The position numbers were made by a program, and so were the translations under genes. From NCBI RefSeq assembly GCF_000682695.1, contig NZ_AWFG01000085.1, positions 1-64,000 of the forward strand: a DNA stretch of 64,000 bases. The letters are read 5' to 3'. Below are positions 7,450-17,382 of the stretch, one piece after another. Position 1 is the stretch's first letter, and each line of letters opens with the position of its first letter. The notes under the pieces were generated by a model. The model worked only from the letters and a program-made list of their open reading frames with translations. It did no database searches and was not told where the DNA came from. This DNA is from Hyphomonas chukchiensis. Its GTDB lineage: Bacteria > Pseudomonadota > Alphaproteobacteria > Caulobacterales > Hyphomonadaceae.

Positions 7450-8462
7450 CCGAGCCCGCACGATTCCCGCACGATGAGCTCTGTCGGCAAGCGCTCGGAT
7501 TGCATCGCGACGCCATCGCTGGCGGCAAGGAGCTTTGACACAATCACGCGGCCAGCCTTTCCCAGATCCTGCGAGATCGTGGTCAGCGAGGGGAGGCTAT
7601 AGGCCGCCAAATCTATATTATCATAGCCGACGACGGACACATCGGCCGGTACTTGGCGCCCCGCTTGGGACAGGCTGCGGATGGCGCCAAGGGCAACGAG
7701 GTCGCTGCTGCCGAATACACCATCAAAATCGAGGCCCTGTGACAGCAGCACATTCAAGGCGGCCTCGGCAGATTCAACTTCGAAACGGGCTGGAATGATC
7801 ATCGCAGGATCAACCTCAACGCCTGCGCGCGTGTGGGCTTCAAGATAACCTTCATAGCGTTGCAGTACCTCGGGCACGCGAATATCGCCCAGAAAGGCAA
7901 TCCTGCGGCGTCCAAGGTTGAGCAGATGGCTCGTCGCGCGCATGCCGCCCTTCAGATTGTCCGACCCGACAGAGCAGTATTTCTGGCCCGGTAGCTGCCC
8001 GCCCCAGACAAGGAATCGTGTTTCCGTTTCTGCCAGCTTGTTGAACCGTTCGTGGAACAGGCTCTGGCCCAGGAAAAACACGCCGTCTGCCCGGTTGCTC
8101 GACATCACATGGGCAAGATCGTCTGGGCTCTTGGGGGCAAGGTGGGAGATCAGGACATCACAGTCTGCACTGCGGGCCGCATCGCTTATGCCGCCAATGA
8201 GTTCCTGGAAGAAGGGAGTCAAAGCCTGAGTCGGACGACCGGGAGATGTCGGAATGATCAGAGCGATCGTTGCGGTGGCGCCTGATATGACGGCCGGCAT
8301 GCCCGGGCGGAAACTGTAGTTCTGTTCCCGGGCAATTTTCCAGACACGACGCTTGGTCTCGTCATTGACTGCCGAACTATTGTTCAATGCACGTGATACG
8401 GTGGCGATGGATACGCCCGCTATTTCGGCAAGGTCTTCAAGTCGGGTACGGTTGCTGGACAT
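7446..8462 (-). CDS. LacI-family transcriptional repressor
   Basis: 338 residues. The N-terminal helix-turn-helix (residues about 6-26, LEDLAEIAGVSIATVSRAL) and hinge helix are classic LacI, followed by a periplasmic-binding-protein-like effector domain (VFGSSDLVALGAIRSL, VSVVGYDNIDLA). It lies between an alpha-glucosidase gene and zwf-pgl-edd-glk-eda, and palindromes of LacI type sit in its divergent promoter gap. It likely controls glucoside/glucose catabolism and its own expression; the inducer is unknown. Convergent overlap with the glucosidase gene is four bases. Confidence 0.93.
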   Translation of the reverse strand: MSSNRTRLEDLAEIAGVSIATVSRALNNSSAVNDETKRRVWKIAREQNYSFRPGMPAVISGATATIALIIPTSPGRPTQALTPFFQELIGGISDAARSADCDVLISHLAPKSPDDLAHVMSSNRADGVFFLGQSLFHERFNKLAETETRFLVWGGQLPGQKYCSVGSDNLKGGMRATSHLLNLGRRRIAFLGDIRVPEVLQRYEGYLEAHTRAGVEVDPAMIIPARFEVESAEAALNVLLSQGLDFDGVFGSSDLVALGAIRSLSQAGRQVPADVSVVGYDNIDLAAYSLPSLTTISQDLGKAGRVIVSKLLAASDGVAMQSERLPTELIVRESCGLG

Positions 8463-8549
8463 TCTGCCTCAAGTTTGGAAAATCGTCTGGGAATTCTCAC
8501 GGCCCTTCGCCAAGGTGAGCGCCACAATCTAGGGGCTATGAAAAAAACT

Positions 8550-8563
8550 GCAAACCGCTTTGC
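8550..8563. promoter_or_regulatory. putative LacI-family operator
   Basis: GCAAACCGCTTTGC is an inverted repeat with perfect 5-bp arms (GCAAA/TTTGC) around a central C-CG-C, the geometry of LacI/GalR-family operators with a central CpG. It lies 88 bases upstream of the LacI-family gene start and about 170 bases upstream of zwf. Assignment to this regulator is inferred from position and form. Confidence 0.55.
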
Positions 8564-8652
8564 TTGAGCAGTGTGATCTATAATGAAATGAGATAGTGAT
8601 TGGTGTAAACCTGATCACGAGCGCTAAAATGATGTGCGCTAACACAGTCTGC

Positions 8653-8677
8653 TTTTGCATGTTCCGCAAAATACTAT
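8653..8677 (+). promoter_or_regulatory. second inverted repeat and candidate -10 element of zwf
   Basis: TTTTGC (8653-8658) and GCAAAA (8666-8671) form a perfect 6-bp inverted repeat with a 7-base spacer, using the same half-sites as the site at 8550 but everted. TACTAT (8672-8677) directly behind it is a plausible -10 box for zwf; no good -35 is visible at the right distance. A protein bound here would cover the promoter. Confidence 0.35.
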
Positions 8678-8734
8678 AAGTCAGAGCCGAATTCGCGCGT
8701 TGGCGCGAACATGTCCGATCGGGGAGTTCGAAAT

Positions 8735-10204
8735 ATGGCCAAGTTCATTCCGGTCGATCCGTTCGACATTGTTATTTTTGGCGGCACGGGGGATCTCTCG
8801 CGCCGGAAGCTTCTTCCCGCGCTTTATCACCGCTGGCTCGATGGCCAGATTCCGGAAACAAGCCGCATTGTCGGGACCGCGCGTTCCGAGATGACGACCA
8901 AGGAATACCGCGAAATGGCGCGGGAGGCCTGCGAGACGGCGTCCGGCAAAAGCTGGGATGCCAAGGCCTGGAAGGTCTTCGAGAAGCTCGTTGAATATGT
9001 GGCCATAGATGCCACGAACCCTGACGCCGACTGGCCGACCCTGAAGTCCAAGCTTTCTTCGAATAGCGACCATCCCTGCGTGTTCTATCTGGCGACATCG
9101 CCGCGGCTCTATGTCGATATTTCCGAAGCGCTGGGACGCGCCGGTCTGGCTACGCCCAATGCGCGCGTCGTGCTTGAGAAGCCGATTGGGACGGATCTGG
9201 ATTCCGCCCGTGAAATCAATGATGGCGTCGGCGCTGTGTTCGCCGAGCGGCAAGTGTTCCGCATTGACCACTACCTTGGCAAGGAGACCGTCCAGAACCT
9301 GATGGTCCTGCGCTTTGCCAACATGCTGTTCGAGCCGCTCTGGTCTCGTAACTATATCGATCACGTCCAGATCACAGTTGCCGAGGACCTGGGACTCGAA
9401 GGCCGGGCGGACTATTACGACAAGTCCGGCGCGCTGCGCGACATGGTACAAAACCACATGCTCCAGCTGCTGTGCCTGACGGCCATGGAGCCGCCAAACC
9501 ATCTCGACGATGATGATGTGCGGACTGAAAAGATCAAGGTTCTCAATGCGCTGACACCAATCACGGGTGATGAAGCCAAGCGCCTTACCGTGCGTGGGCA
9601 ATACAAGGCGGGTGTGCGCGGCGACGAGCCCGTCAAAGGCTATGTCGACGAGTTGTCATCGGACACGCAGAGCACCACGGAAACATTCGTGGCCATCAAG
9701 GCGGCGGTCGACAACTGGCGTTGGGCCGGGGTTCCCTTCTACCTGCGCACCGGCAAACGCCTGCCTTACCGCCATTCCGATATCGTCATCCAGTTCAAGC
9801 CCACGCCACATCCGCTGTTCGGAGAAGGCAATGATGCGGTCAACCGGCTGGTGATCCGCCTTCAGCCTGACGAAGGCGTGCGCCTCTATGTACAGATCAA
9901 GGAACCCGGTCCGGGCGGTCTGCGCGTGAAATCCCTTCCGTTGAACCTCTCCTATGCGGAGAGCTTCACGGTACGGTATCCTGACGCTTATGAGCGCCTG
10001 CTGATGGACGTTGTTCGGGGCAACCTTTCACTCTTCATGCGCCGCGACGAAGTCGAAGCGGCCTGGACATGGGTCGATGGCCTGATCGAGGCTTGGGACC
10101 GGGGCGGCACTGCGCCGGAACTTTACGCGGCCGGTAGTAATGGGCCGCTTGCGGCGGCCATGATGATGGACCGTGACGGACGTGCATGGTTCGAAGGGAA
10201 GTAA
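8735..10204 (+). CDS. zwf: glucose-6-phosphate dehydrogenase
   Basis: 489 residues. Oxidises glucose-6-phosphate to 6-phosphogluconolactone with NAD(P)+, the first step of the Entner-Doudoroff branch. The coenzyme motif FGGTGDLSRRKLLPALY is near the N-terminus. The substrate-site motif RIDHYLGKETVQNL carries the catalytic His region, and the C-terminal domain is complete. I chose ATG 8735 (MAKFIPVDPFD) because GGGGAG lies eight bases ahead; an in-frame ATG at 8711 would add eight residues and has no ribosome site. It is the first gene of zwf-pgl-edd-glk-eda, behind a control region with LacI-type palindromes. Confidence 0.97.
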   Translation: MAKFIPVDPFDIVIFGGTGDLSRRKLLPALYHRWLDGQIPETSRIVGTARSEMTTKEYREMAREACETASGKSWDAKAWKVFEKLVEYVAIDATNPDADWPTLKSKLSSNSDHPCVFYLATSPRLYVDISEALGRAGLATPNARVVLEKPIGTDLDSAREINDGVGAVFAERQVFRIDHYLGKETVQNLMVLRFANMLFEPLWSRNYIDHVQITVAEDLGLEGRADYYDKSGALRDMVQNHMLQLLCLTAMEPPNHLDDDDVRTEKIKVLNALTPITGDEAKRLTVRGQYKAGVRGDEPVKGYVDELSSDTQSTTETFVAIKAAVDNWRWAGVPFYLRTGKRLPYRHSDIVIQFKPTPHPLFGEGNDAVNRLVIRLQPDEGVRLYVQIKEPGPGGLRVKSLPLNLSYAESFTVRYPDAYERLLMDVVRGNLSLFMRRDEVEAAWTWVDGLIEAWDRGGTAPELYAAGSNGPLAAAMMMDRDGRAWFEGK

Positions 10205-10208
10205 AGCC

Positions 10209-10919
10209 ATGAAGTACGAATTTCTCGCCCATGCGACGCGAGAGGAGGCTGCGGATTTCGCGGCCCGCATGGCGAGTGGCGTGCTGGCGGCTGCAATCGA
10301 AGATTCCGGTAAAGCAAGCTTCATGGTGTCGGGCGGAACGAGTCCTGCGCCCGTATTTAACCGCTTGTCCAAAACAGATCTGCCTTGGGATCGCGTGACG
10401 GTCGGGCTCGTCGACGAAAGATGGGTCGGGCCGGAACATGAAGGCTCAAACGAAGCGCTGGTGAGGCAACATCTGCTGACGGGCAAAGCAGGTGCGGCAG
10501 GGTTTCTACCCATGAAGACGGCGGCGGAAACGGCCCGCATTGCGGTCGCAGATCGTGTGCTCGCCTATCAGCCGCATTGCGACCCGATTGATCTTATCCT
10601 CCTCGGAATGGGCTCGGACGGCCACACGGCCAGCTGGTTTCCCAACGCGGGCGGCCTGAATGCCGCCTTGCACGCTTCTGATGGCCTGGCCGTCGCTTCC
10701 ATCGATGCCACCGGCTGCAAGGTCGCCGGACAGTTTACCGATCGCATGACCCTGACGGGACCGGCGATCATCGATTCCGACGCCGCTATCCTGCTCATAT
10801 TTGGAGAGGACAAGCGCGAGGTGCTAGATTTAGCCCTCAAGGCGTCGCCGGAAGACATGCCAGTCAGGTATGCCATTGATGGACTCGGACCGCGTCTCAC
10901 AATCATATGGGCCCCATAA
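10209..10919 (+). CDS. pgl: 6-phosphogluconolactonase
   Basis: 236 residues, normal for the DevB/Pgl family. It hydrolyses 6-phosphogluconolactone to 6-phosphogluconate. Family signatures are [14 protein letters not shown] near residue 40, [18 protein letters not shown] and [19 protein letters not shown]. It starts four bases after zwf (ATG 10209, GGAAG upstream) and its TAA shares an A with the next ATG, so it is probably translated in sequence with zwf and edd. An in-frame ATG at 10173 lies inside zwf and is unlikely. Confidence 0.95.
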   Translation: MKYEFLAHATREEAADFAARMASGVLAAAIEDSGKASFMVSGGTSPAPVFNRLSKTDLPWDRVTVGLVDERWVGPEHEGSNEALVRQHLLTGKAGAAGFLPMKTAAETARIAVADRVLAYQPHCDPIDLILLGMGSDGHTASWFPNAGGLNAALHASDGLAVASIDATGCKVAGQFTDRMTLTGPAIIDSDAAILLIFGEDKREVLDLALKASPEDMPVRYAIDGLGPRLTIIWAP

Positions 10920-12751
10920 TGCCAGACATGAACCCGACAATCGCTGAAGTTACGGAACGCATCAGGCTTCGTTCGAAGGACACACGCGCAGCCTATCTCG
11001 AGATGATCCGGTCGCGGCGACCGACGAACTTCGCTCGTTTGAAGATGACAGAGGGCAATCTCGCACACGCATCAGCGGGCTGCGCGGTGATGGAGAAGGC
11101 CGAACTGCTGGGCGCCGGGTGGCCGAATATCGGGATCATCACGGCCTATAATGACATGCTCTCGGCCCATGCGCCTTTCGAGCATTATCCGGACATCATT
11201 CGTAAAGCCGCCCGCGAGGCTGGCGCCGTGGCGCAGGTCGCCGGCGGTGTGCCGGCCATGTGCGATGGTGTTACGCAAGGCCAGGAAGGCATGGAGCTGT
11301 CGCTGTTTTCGCGCGACGTGATTGCCATGTCGTCCGCAATTGGCCTCAGCCACGACGTGTTCGACGCGGCATTGCATCTGGGCGTTTGCGACAAGATCGT
11401 GCCCGGCCTCGTCATTGCTGCCCTGCGTTTCGGCTGGATACCGTCCGTGTTTGTGCCAGCCGGGCCGATGCCCTCTGGCCTGCCCAATCCTGAAAAAGTC
11501 CGAATTCGCCAACTGTTCGCGGAAGGAAAGGTGGGGCGGGATGAACTGCTGAAAGCCGAAGCCGAAAGCTACCATACCCAGGGTACCTGCACGTTCTACG
11601 GCACGGCAAACTCAAACCAGATGCTGATGGAAGTCATGGGCCTGCACCTGCCAGGCGCCGCATTCACCAATCCCGGCACGCCCTTGCGCGAGGCGCTCAC
11701 GCGTGCCGCGACACAGCGCGCTGCAGCGATCACAGCGCAAGGCGACGATTACCGGCCTGCAGGCGAACTGATTGATGAGCGCTCGGTCGTGAATGGTATT
11801 GTGGGGCTGATGGCAACCGGCGGTTCCACCAACCACGCGCTACATATCCCGGCCATGGCGGCGGCTGCGGGCATTCAGGTCATGCTCGAAGACTTCGCCG
11901 ACATCAGTGGGGTGACGCCGCTGCTCGCGCGGATCTATCCGAACGGACCATCTGACGTAAACCATTTTCACGCCGCGGGCGGCATGAGCTTCCTGATGCG
12001 CGAACTGCTCGGTGCCGGGTTGATGCATGGGGATTGTGAGGGCGTTGCCGGACCCATGTCAGGTTATGGCAGGGAACCCTTCCTTGAGGATGGCAAGCTG
12101 GTGTGGCGCGATGCGCCAGACGAAAGCGCCGATCTCGAAATACTCCGCCCGGCAAGCGACCCATTCTCGAAAGATGGCGGGTTGCGCTTGATGAGCGGCC
12201 AGCTGGGCAGGGGGGTGAGCAAGGTCTCCGCCGTCAAGCCGGCGAACCGCGTGCTGGAAGCACCGGCGATTGTCTTTGATTCCCAAGCCGCTCTGAAGGC
12301 CGCCTTCGAGGCAGGCAAGCTTGATCGTGATTTCGTTGCCGTAGTTCGCTTCCAGGGACCGGCGGCGAATGGCATGCCGGAATTGCATGGCCTGACACCA
12401 GTGCTTGGCATTCTTCAGGACAGGGGATTCAAGGTGGCGCTGGTAACGGATGGGCGGATGTCCGGTGCCAGCGGCAAGATCCCGTCGGCGATCCACATGA
12501 GCCCGGAGGCTGCGCGCGGCGGGCCCTTGGCGAAAGTGCGCGATGGCGACGTGATTGCATATGATTCGGAGAAGGGCACGCTCGACATAAACGTGGACAG
12601 CGCCACTTTTGATGCCCGCGAGCCTGCGCAGTTCCGTCCTAACGAGTCGTCCATGGGGCTTGGCCGGGAAATGTTCTCCTATTTCCGCCAGTTCGCGGGC
12701 ACAGCCGACGCCGGCGCCAGTCAGTTTACCTTTCTTGGCGAGGAGCGCTGA
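10919..12751 (+). CDS. edd: 6-phosphogluconate dehydratase
   Basis: 610 residues, typical length for Edd of the IlvD/Edd family of [4Fe-4S] dehydratases. It converts 6-phosphogluconate to 2-keto-3-deoxy-6-phosphogluconate (KDPG). Recognisable segments are [58 protein letters not shown] and the C-terminal [15 protein letters not shown]. The start overlaps the pgl stop as TAATG. An ATG at 10907 would add four residues. The stop TGA is followed immediately by the GTG of glk. Confidence 0.96.
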   Translation: MPDMNPTIAEVTERIRLRSKDTRAAYLEMIRSRRPTNFARLKMTEGNLAHASAGCAVMEKAELLGAGWPNIGIITAYNDMLSAHAPFEHYPDIIRKAAREAGAVAQVAGGVPAMCDGVTQGQEGMELSLFSRDVIAMSSAIGLSHDVFDAALHLGVCDKIVPGLVIAALRFGWIPSVFVPAGPMPSGLPNPEKVRIRQLFAEGKVGRDELLKAEAESYHTQGTCTFYGTANSNQMLMEVMGLHLPGAAFTNPGTPLREALTRAATQRAAAITAQGDDYRPAGELIDERSVVNGIVGLMATGGSTNHALHIPAMAAAAGIQVMLEDFADISGVTPLLARIYPNGPSDVNHFHAAGGMSFLMRELLGAGLMHGDCEGVAGPMSGYGREPFLEDGKLVWRDAPDESADLEILRPASDPFSKDGGLRLMSGQLGRGVSKVSAVKPANRVLEAPAIVFDSQAALKAAFEAGKLDRDFVAVVRFQGPAANGMPELHGLTPVLGILQDRGFKVALVTDGRMSGASGKIPSAIHMSPEAARGGPLAKVRDGDVIAYDSEKGTLDINVDSATFDAREPAQFRPNESSMGLGREMFSYFRQFAGTADAGASQFTFLGEER

Positions 12752-13723
12752 GTGACCGGGCACGAACTCCTGGTCGGTGATGTGGGCGGCACCAATGTCC
12801 GTTTCGCCATGGCACGACGTGTGGACGGGCGTTTTCGAATTGAAGATTTCGAGAAGCTCAAGGGCGATGATTTCAAGTCGTTCGATGATGCATTGGCGAG
12901 CTATCTGGAAAAGACCGGCCTGAAGCCGAGCAAGGCCTGTTTCGCCATGGCAGGCCCCGTCAGCAAGGGCGAGGTCGTTCTGACCAATCGTGGATGGCAG
13001 GTCTCGGCCAGCCGGATCAGCCGGACCTTTGATATAGGCAGCGTCCACCTCATCAATGATTTCGCCGCCATGGCGCGCGCCGTGCCGGAACATGGTCCGG
13101 AAGACTTTGAAACCATCATAGAGGGCACGCCGGTTGATAATGCGCCGATGCTGGTGGCCGGCCCCGGAACGGGTTTTGGCGTTGCCACTCTGCTGCGCAA
13201 CCGGACTGGTGGCTGGTATGTGCTCAATGGGGAAGGGGGGCATATTGCCTTTTCGCCCCGCGATACCACGGAGATCGAACTCACGCGCATCCTGCTCAAG
13301 CGGCATGGTTATGTGTCCAACGAGCTCGTCGCCTCGGGCAGCGGGCTTGAAGCCGTGCATGAAGCTTTCTGCGAAATCTTTGGCCGTGCATATGAGGAAA
13401 TCAGTCCTCAGGAGATGCGCCGACTGGCTGACGCAGGCGATGAAATGTTCCTGAAACTCATCAAGGTCCGCGCGAATACCGTCATGAGTGCCGTTGGCGA
13501 CCTTGTGCTGGCCAACGGCGCCCTTGGGGGCGTTGTTGTGGCCGGCGGTGTCAGTGAGCGAATTGCGGACTTCCTCAAGACGCCCGAAGCGTGCGAAAGG
13601 TTCGTTGAGCGCGGGCCGCTGAGCAATTATCTGAGCACATGCCCGGTCAAGCTTATGCACGACCCGGAAGCGCCCCTGATCGGCGCTGCTGCCTATCACG
13701 AACAGGAGACACTGAAGACATGA
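12752..13723 (+). CDS. glk: glucokinase
   Basis: 323 residues, bacterial ROK-independent Glk family. It phosphorylates glucose with ATP, feeding Zwf. The phosphate loop LVGDVGGTNVRFAMA is at residues 6-20. LINDFAAMARAVPE carries the catalytic Asp, and GPGTGFGVA and NGEGGHIAF are present. Start codon is GTG directly after the edd stop. The stop overlaps the eda start as ATGA. With the upstream alpha-glucosidase it suggests free intracellular glucose as substrate. Confidence 0.96.
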   Translation: MTGHELLVGDVGGTNVRFAMARRVDGRFRIEDFEKLKGDDFKSFDDALASYLEKTGLKPSKACFAMAGPVSKGEVVLTNRGWQVSASRISRTFDIGSVHLINDFAAMARAVPEHGPEDFETIIEGTPVDNAPMLVAGPGTGFGVATLLRNRTGGWYVLNGEGGHIAFSPRDTTEIELTRILLKRHGYVSNELVASGSGLEAVHEAFCEIFGRAYEEISPQEMRRLADAGDEMFLKLIKVRANTVMSAVGDLVLANGALGGVVVAGGVSERIADFLKTPEACERFVERGPLSNYLSTCPVKLMHDPEAPLIGAAAYHEQETLKT

Positions 13724-14355
13724 CCTTCCCGCTGAAGTCACTTGTCGAGGCCGCGAGCAAGGCGCCTATAGTCCCTGTTCTGGTCGTCGACCGGATCGAG
13801 ATGGCTGCGCCACTTGCGCGCGCCTTGGTCGATGGCGGCCTGACCATTGCTGAAGTGACATTGAGAACGCCTTCGGGCCTTGGTGTGATCGAAGAAATGA
13901 AATCTGCCGAGCCGGGCCTAAAGGTTGGCGCGGGTACAGTCCTGACGGAAGCGGATGTCGATAATGCGCTATCGGCTGGATCTGACTTCCTTGTCTCACC
14001 CGGCATGTCACCAAAATTGCTGGCGGGGCTAGGTAATCGCCGACGCCTCATGATTCCGGGTGTTGCGACGGCCAGCGAGGCCATGAGCCGCCATGAAGAG
14101 GGGTTTGACCTGCTCAAACTCTTCCCGGCCACAATCGCAGGTGGTGTCGGTGCCCTGAAGGCCATCGCCGGACCCTTGCCGCACCTGCGGTTCATGCCGA
14201 CCGGGGGGATTACCGAAGCGGACGCGGGCAAATACGTGGCGCTGCCGAATGTGGTCGCGGTGGGTGGTTCATGGATCGCGACCGGGGCGGATATAGCTGC
14301 CGAGGACTGGAAGGGAATCAGCGCCAAGGCACGCAAGGCACTGGCCGCCATCTGA
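13720..14355 (+). CDS. eda: KDPG aldolase
   Basis: 211 residues, complete class I 2-keto-3-deoxy-6-phosphogluconate aldolase. It cleaves KDPG to pyruvate and glyceraldehyde-3-phosphate, the final step of the block. Motifs: PIVPVLVVDRIEMAAPLARA, the catalytic Glu in GLTIAEVTLRTP, VGAGTVLTEADV, and the Schiff-base Lys in FDLLKLFPAT, followed by RFMPTGGI. ATG 13720 overlaps the glk stop (ATGA); an upstream in-frame ATG at 13639 lies inside glk and was rejected. It ends the operon; the next 245 bases are non-coding. Confidence 0.96.
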   Translation: MTFPLKSLVEAASKAPIVPVLVVDRIEMAAPLARALVDGGLTIAEVTLRTPSGLGVIEEMKSAEPGLKVGAGTVLTEADVDNALSAGSDFLVSPGMSPKLLAGLGNRRRLMIPGVATASEAMSRHEEGFDLLKLFPATIAGGVGALKAIAGPLPHLRFMPTGGITEADAGKYVALPNVVAVGGSWIATGADIAAEDWKGISAKARKALAAI

Positions 14356-14524
14356 CGTGAAACATGCGATTCCCGGCTCTCGGGGAGTTGGACGGGCAAT
14401 AAGCGCCTGAGGGCCGCGCACAATAAATGGTTTCAGGGTTCACCGGCTGCCTGCGCGTGACGCACCGCCGCAGCTGATGACCCGTGAATTCAGGGCTTTA
14501 AGAGTATAGAGTCCCCGCTGGAGA

Positions 14525-14530
14525 TATAAT
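14525..14530 (+). promoter_or_regulatory. candidate -10 box of the nuo operon
   Basis: A perfect TATAAT lies 70 bases ahead of nuoA in the 245-base eda-nuoA gap. No convincing -35 hexamer is seen 16-18 bases upstream, so an activator or a different promoter is possible. The rest of the gap (14356-14600) shows no gene and no clear terminator for eda. Confidence 0.4.
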
Positions 14531-14600
14531 GTGGCTGTCTGTTGCGCGATGGGCAAAACCGTCCTAATCCGGCGCCAGACAAGGTCAGGAGAAACTGCAC

Positions 14601-14975
14601 ATGACCGAGATTGAACGGCTCGCGCTGGATTATCTTCCGGTGATCATATTCCTGGTGATTGGCGCCGCTATTTCGGGGCTTTTTATCCTGGGAACCACGC
14701 TTCTGGCGCCTTCAAACCCGGATCCCGAAAAGAACTCCGCCTATGAGTGCGGATTCAACGCATTCGACGACGCGCGGATGAAGTTCGACGTGCGATTCTA
14801 TCTGGTCGCCATCCTGTTCATCATTTTCGACCTTGAAGTTGCGTTCTTGTTCCCATGGGCCATCACGCTAGGTGCCATCGGCCTTGTCGGCTTCTGGTCA
14901 ATGGTCGTGTTCCTCGGCGTGTTGACGATCGGGTTTGTCTACGAATGGCGCCGTGGCGCGCTGGAGTGGGAATAA
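14601..14975 (+). CDS. nuoA: NADH-quinone oxidoreductase subunit A
   Basis: 124 residues with three hydrophobic segments, as usual for NuoA, a membrane-arm subunit of complex I at the quinone-site junction. Signature stretches are [22 protein letters not shown] (conserved loop with Cys and acidic residues) and [19 protein letters not shown] precedes the ATG by about nine bases. The stop overlaps the nuoB start (TAATG). It is the first gene of the 14-subunit operon. Confidence 0.97.
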   Translation: MTEIERLALDYLPVIIFLVIGAAISGLFILGTTLLAPSNPDPEKNSAYECGFNAFDDARMKFDVRFYLVAILFIIFDLEVAFLFPWAITLGAIGLVGFWSMVVFLGVLTIGFVYEWRRGALEWE

Positions 14976-15547
14976 TGGCTGACGACGGTTTCAAGAAATA
15001 CGCGCTCGGCGCGGCACGCTCGGGTGTTGAGGGTGGCTTCGTTCCTCGCGCCGACGACCCGTTTTATAACGGCTTGTCGGACGAACTGGCCGACAAGGGC
15101 TATTTCACTGCGGCGGCAGACGATCTGATCGCCTGGGCGCGTACTGGCTCACTTATGTGGATGACCTTCGGTCTTGCCTGCTGCGCCGTCGAAATGATGC
15201 ACGCCGGCAACCCGCGTTACGATCTTGAGCGCTTCGGCATGGCGCCACGGGGGTCACCACGCCAGTCGGACGTGATGATCGTCGCCGGCACGTTGACCAA
15301 CAAGATGGCTCCGGCCCTGCGCAAGGTTTACGATCAGATGCCAGAGCCGCGCTATGTCATCTCGATGGGCAGCTGCGCCAATGGCGGTGGCTACTATCAC
15401 TATTCTTATTCCGTTGTTCGCGGCTGTGACCGGATTGTGCCTGTGGACATCTATGTTCCGGGCTGCCCTCCGACCGCAGAGGCGCTGGTCTATGGCTTCC
15501 TGCAATTGCAGAAGAAAATCCGCCGCGAAGGCTCGATCGAGCGCTAG
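14975..15547 (+). CDS. nuoB: NADH-quinone oxidoreductase subunit B
   Basis: 190 residues. It carries the [4Fe-4S] cluster N2, which hands electrons to quinone. The ligands are the tandem cysteines in [12 protein letters not shown], the Cys of [13 protein letters not shown] and the Cys of [14 protein letters not shown] 14975 overlaps the nuoA stop by one base and gives [11 protein letters not shown]; the frame is open further upstream into nuoA but that is a shadow. It is a peripheral-arm subunit next to NuoD. Confidence 0.97.
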   Translation: MADDGFKKYALGAARSGVEGGFVPRADDPFYNGLSDELADKGYFTAAADDLIAWARTGSLMWMTFGLACCAVEMMHAGNPRYDLERFGMAPRGSPRQSDVMIVAGTLTNKMAPALRKVYDQMPEPRYVISMGSCANGGGYYHYSYSVVRGCDRIVPVDIYVPGCPPTAEALVYGFLQLQKKIRREGSIER

Positions 15548-15556
15548 GGGAAAAGC

Positions 15557-16177
15557 ATGAGTATCGAAGCACTGAAAGATCTCGCGGCCCATATCGAGGC
15601 AACGCACGGTGACGCTGTACGAGCGTCCCAGATCGTTGTTGGTGAGCTGACCTTGCTGGCCGAGCGCGACCATATCGTGCCGCTGCTGCGCTTCCTGCGC
15701 GACGACCAGCAGTGCAATTTCGAGACGCTGATCGATATTTGCGGTGTGGATTACCCGGAGCGCTCAGACCGTTTCGAGGTCGTGTACCATCTCCTGTCGA
15801 TGCGCATGAACCACCGTATCCGCGTGCGCATCCGCACCGATGAGGAAACGCCTGTGCCAAGCGCGACTGTGCTCTGGCCGGCTGCCAACTGGTTCGAACG
15901 CGAAGCCTTCGACATGTACGGCATCCAGTTCGCCGACCACCCGGACCTCCGCCGTATCCTGACCGACTACGGATTCGAGGGCTATCCGTTGCGCAAGGAC
16001 TTCCCGCTGACCGGCAATTACGAAGTTCGTTATGACGATCTCGAAAAGCGCGTCGTCTACGAGCCCGTCAAGCTGACCCAGGAATACCGCAACTTCGATT
16101 TCCTCTCGCCATGGGAGGGCATGACCAGCCAGATCCCCGGCGATGAGAAAGCCGTCTCCGAAGAGGCATCCGAATAA
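15557..16177 (+). CDS. nuoC: NADH-quinone oxidoreductase subunit C
   Basis: 206 residues, the stand-alone 30-kDa subunit (not fused to NuoD). Conserved segments are [59 protein letters not shown] and [13 protein letters not shown]. It is structural in the Q-module of the peripheral arm. Its TAA overlaps the nuoD start codon by one base (TAATG). Confidence 0.97.
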   Translation: MSIEALKDLAAHIEATHGDAVRASQIVVGELTLLAERDHIVPLLRFLRDDQQCNFETLIDICGVDYPERSDRFEVVYHLLSMRMNHRIRVRIRTDEETPVPSATVLWPAANWFEREAFDMYGIQFADHPDLRRILTDYGFEGYPLRKDFPLTGNYEVRYDDLEKRVVYEPVKLTQEYRNFDFLSPWEGMTSQIPGDEKAVSEEASE

Positions 16178-17382
16178 TGGCTGACACGATCCACACTTCG
16201 ATCGAAGACGAGCGCAAGTTCACGCTGAACTTCGGCCCGCAACACCCGGCTGCGCACGGTGTGCTCCGCATGATCATGGATCTCGATGGCGAGGTCGTGA
16301 CGCGTATCGACAGCCATATCGGCCTGCTTCACCGCGGCACCGAGAAGCTGCTCGAATACAAGACTTACCTGCAGGGCATGCCGTATTTCGACCGGCTCGA
16401 TTATTGCGCCCCCATGAACCAGGAACACGCCTGGTGTCTTGCCATCGAGAAGCTGCTTGGTGTGGAGGTGCCGCGTCGTGCAAGCCTCATCCGCGTCATG
16501 TTCTCGGAAATCGGCCGTATCATGTCGCACATCCTGAACGTGACCACGCAGGCGATGGACGTTGGCGCGCTGACCCCGATCACCTGGGGCTTTGAAGAGC
16601 GCGAGAAGCTCTGCGTGTTCTATGAACGCGCTTCCGGCAGCCGCATGCACGCCGCCTATTTCCGCCCGGGCGGCGTCCACCAGGACCTGCCGCAGGCGCT
16701 GATCGACGATATCGCGACATGGTGCGAGCACTTCCCGATTGCCATGGACCGGATCGAGTCGCTGATCACCGAGAACCGCATCTTCAAGCAACGCAACGTC
16801 GACATCGGCGTCGTTGACGTGAAGACGATCATGGAATGGGGCTTTTCGGGCGTCATGGTGCGCGGAAGCGGCCTGACATGGGACCTGCGCCGCTCGCAGC
16901 CCTATGAATGCTATGACGAACTCGACTTCAAAATCCCTGTTGGCAAGAACGGCGACAATTACGATCGCTATGTCTGCCGCATGGAGGAGATGAAAGAGTC
17001 GACCAAGATCATCAAGCAGTGCATCGAGTTGCTGGCCAAGGAAGGCCCCGGGCCTGTCCTGCCGCGCGATTCCAAGCTCGCACCGCCGCGCCGTGGCGAG
17101 ATGAAGAATTCGATGGAAGCACTGATCCACCACTTCAAGCTCTACACCGAAGGCTTCCACGTGCCGGAGGGCGAGTGCTACGCGCATATCGAAGCGCCGA
17201 AGGGCGAGTTCGGCGTCTACCTTGTTTCTGACGGGACCAACAAACCCTACCGCGCCAAGATCCGCGCGCCGGGCTATCCGCACCTTCAGGCCATGGACCA
17301 TCTTTCCAAGGGCCACATGCTGGCAGACGTCTCGGCCATCCTTGGTTCGCTCGACATCGTGTTCGGGGAGATTGACCGTTGA
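16177..17382 (+). CDS. nuoD: NADH-quinone oxidoreductase subunit D
   Basis: 401 residues, the 49-kDa subunit that forms most of the quinone pocket with Nuo[21 protein letters not shown] is the conserved N-terminal loop, and [18 protein letters not shown] and the C-terminal [10 protein letters not shown] are family hallmarks. Its TGA overlaps a TTG that starts the next small gene, so translation seems to continue into an accessory gene that is not part of standard complex I. Confidence 0.98.
   Translation: MADTIHTSIEDERKFTLNFGPQHPAAHGVLRMIMDLDGEVVTRIDSHIGLLHRGTEKLLEYKTYLQGMPYFDRLDYCAPMNQEHAWCLAIEKLLGVEVPRRASLIRVMFSEIGRIMSHILNVTTQAMDVGALTPITWGFEEREKLCVFYERASGSRMHAAYFRPGGVHQDLPQALIDDIATWCEHFPIAMDRIESLITENRIFKQRNVDIGVVDVKTIMEWGFSGVMVRGSGLTWDLRRSQPYECYDELDFKIPVGKNGDNYDRYVCRMEEMKESTKIIKQCIELLAKEGPGPVLPRDSKLAPPRRGEMKNSMEALIHHFKLYTEGFHVPEGECYAHIEAPKGEFGVYLVSDGTNKPYRAKIRAPGYPHLQAMDHLSKGHMLADVSAILGSLDIVFGEIDR

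Noticed and set aside
8621-8642. Direct repeat GCGCTAA, twice 15 bases apart, in the zwf upstream region
   Set aside because: It is short, and its spacing matches no regulator I can name; it may be chance.
12059-13741. 560-codon minus-strand frame opposite edd and glk
   Set aside because: It covers two well-supported genes and gives no family resemblance.
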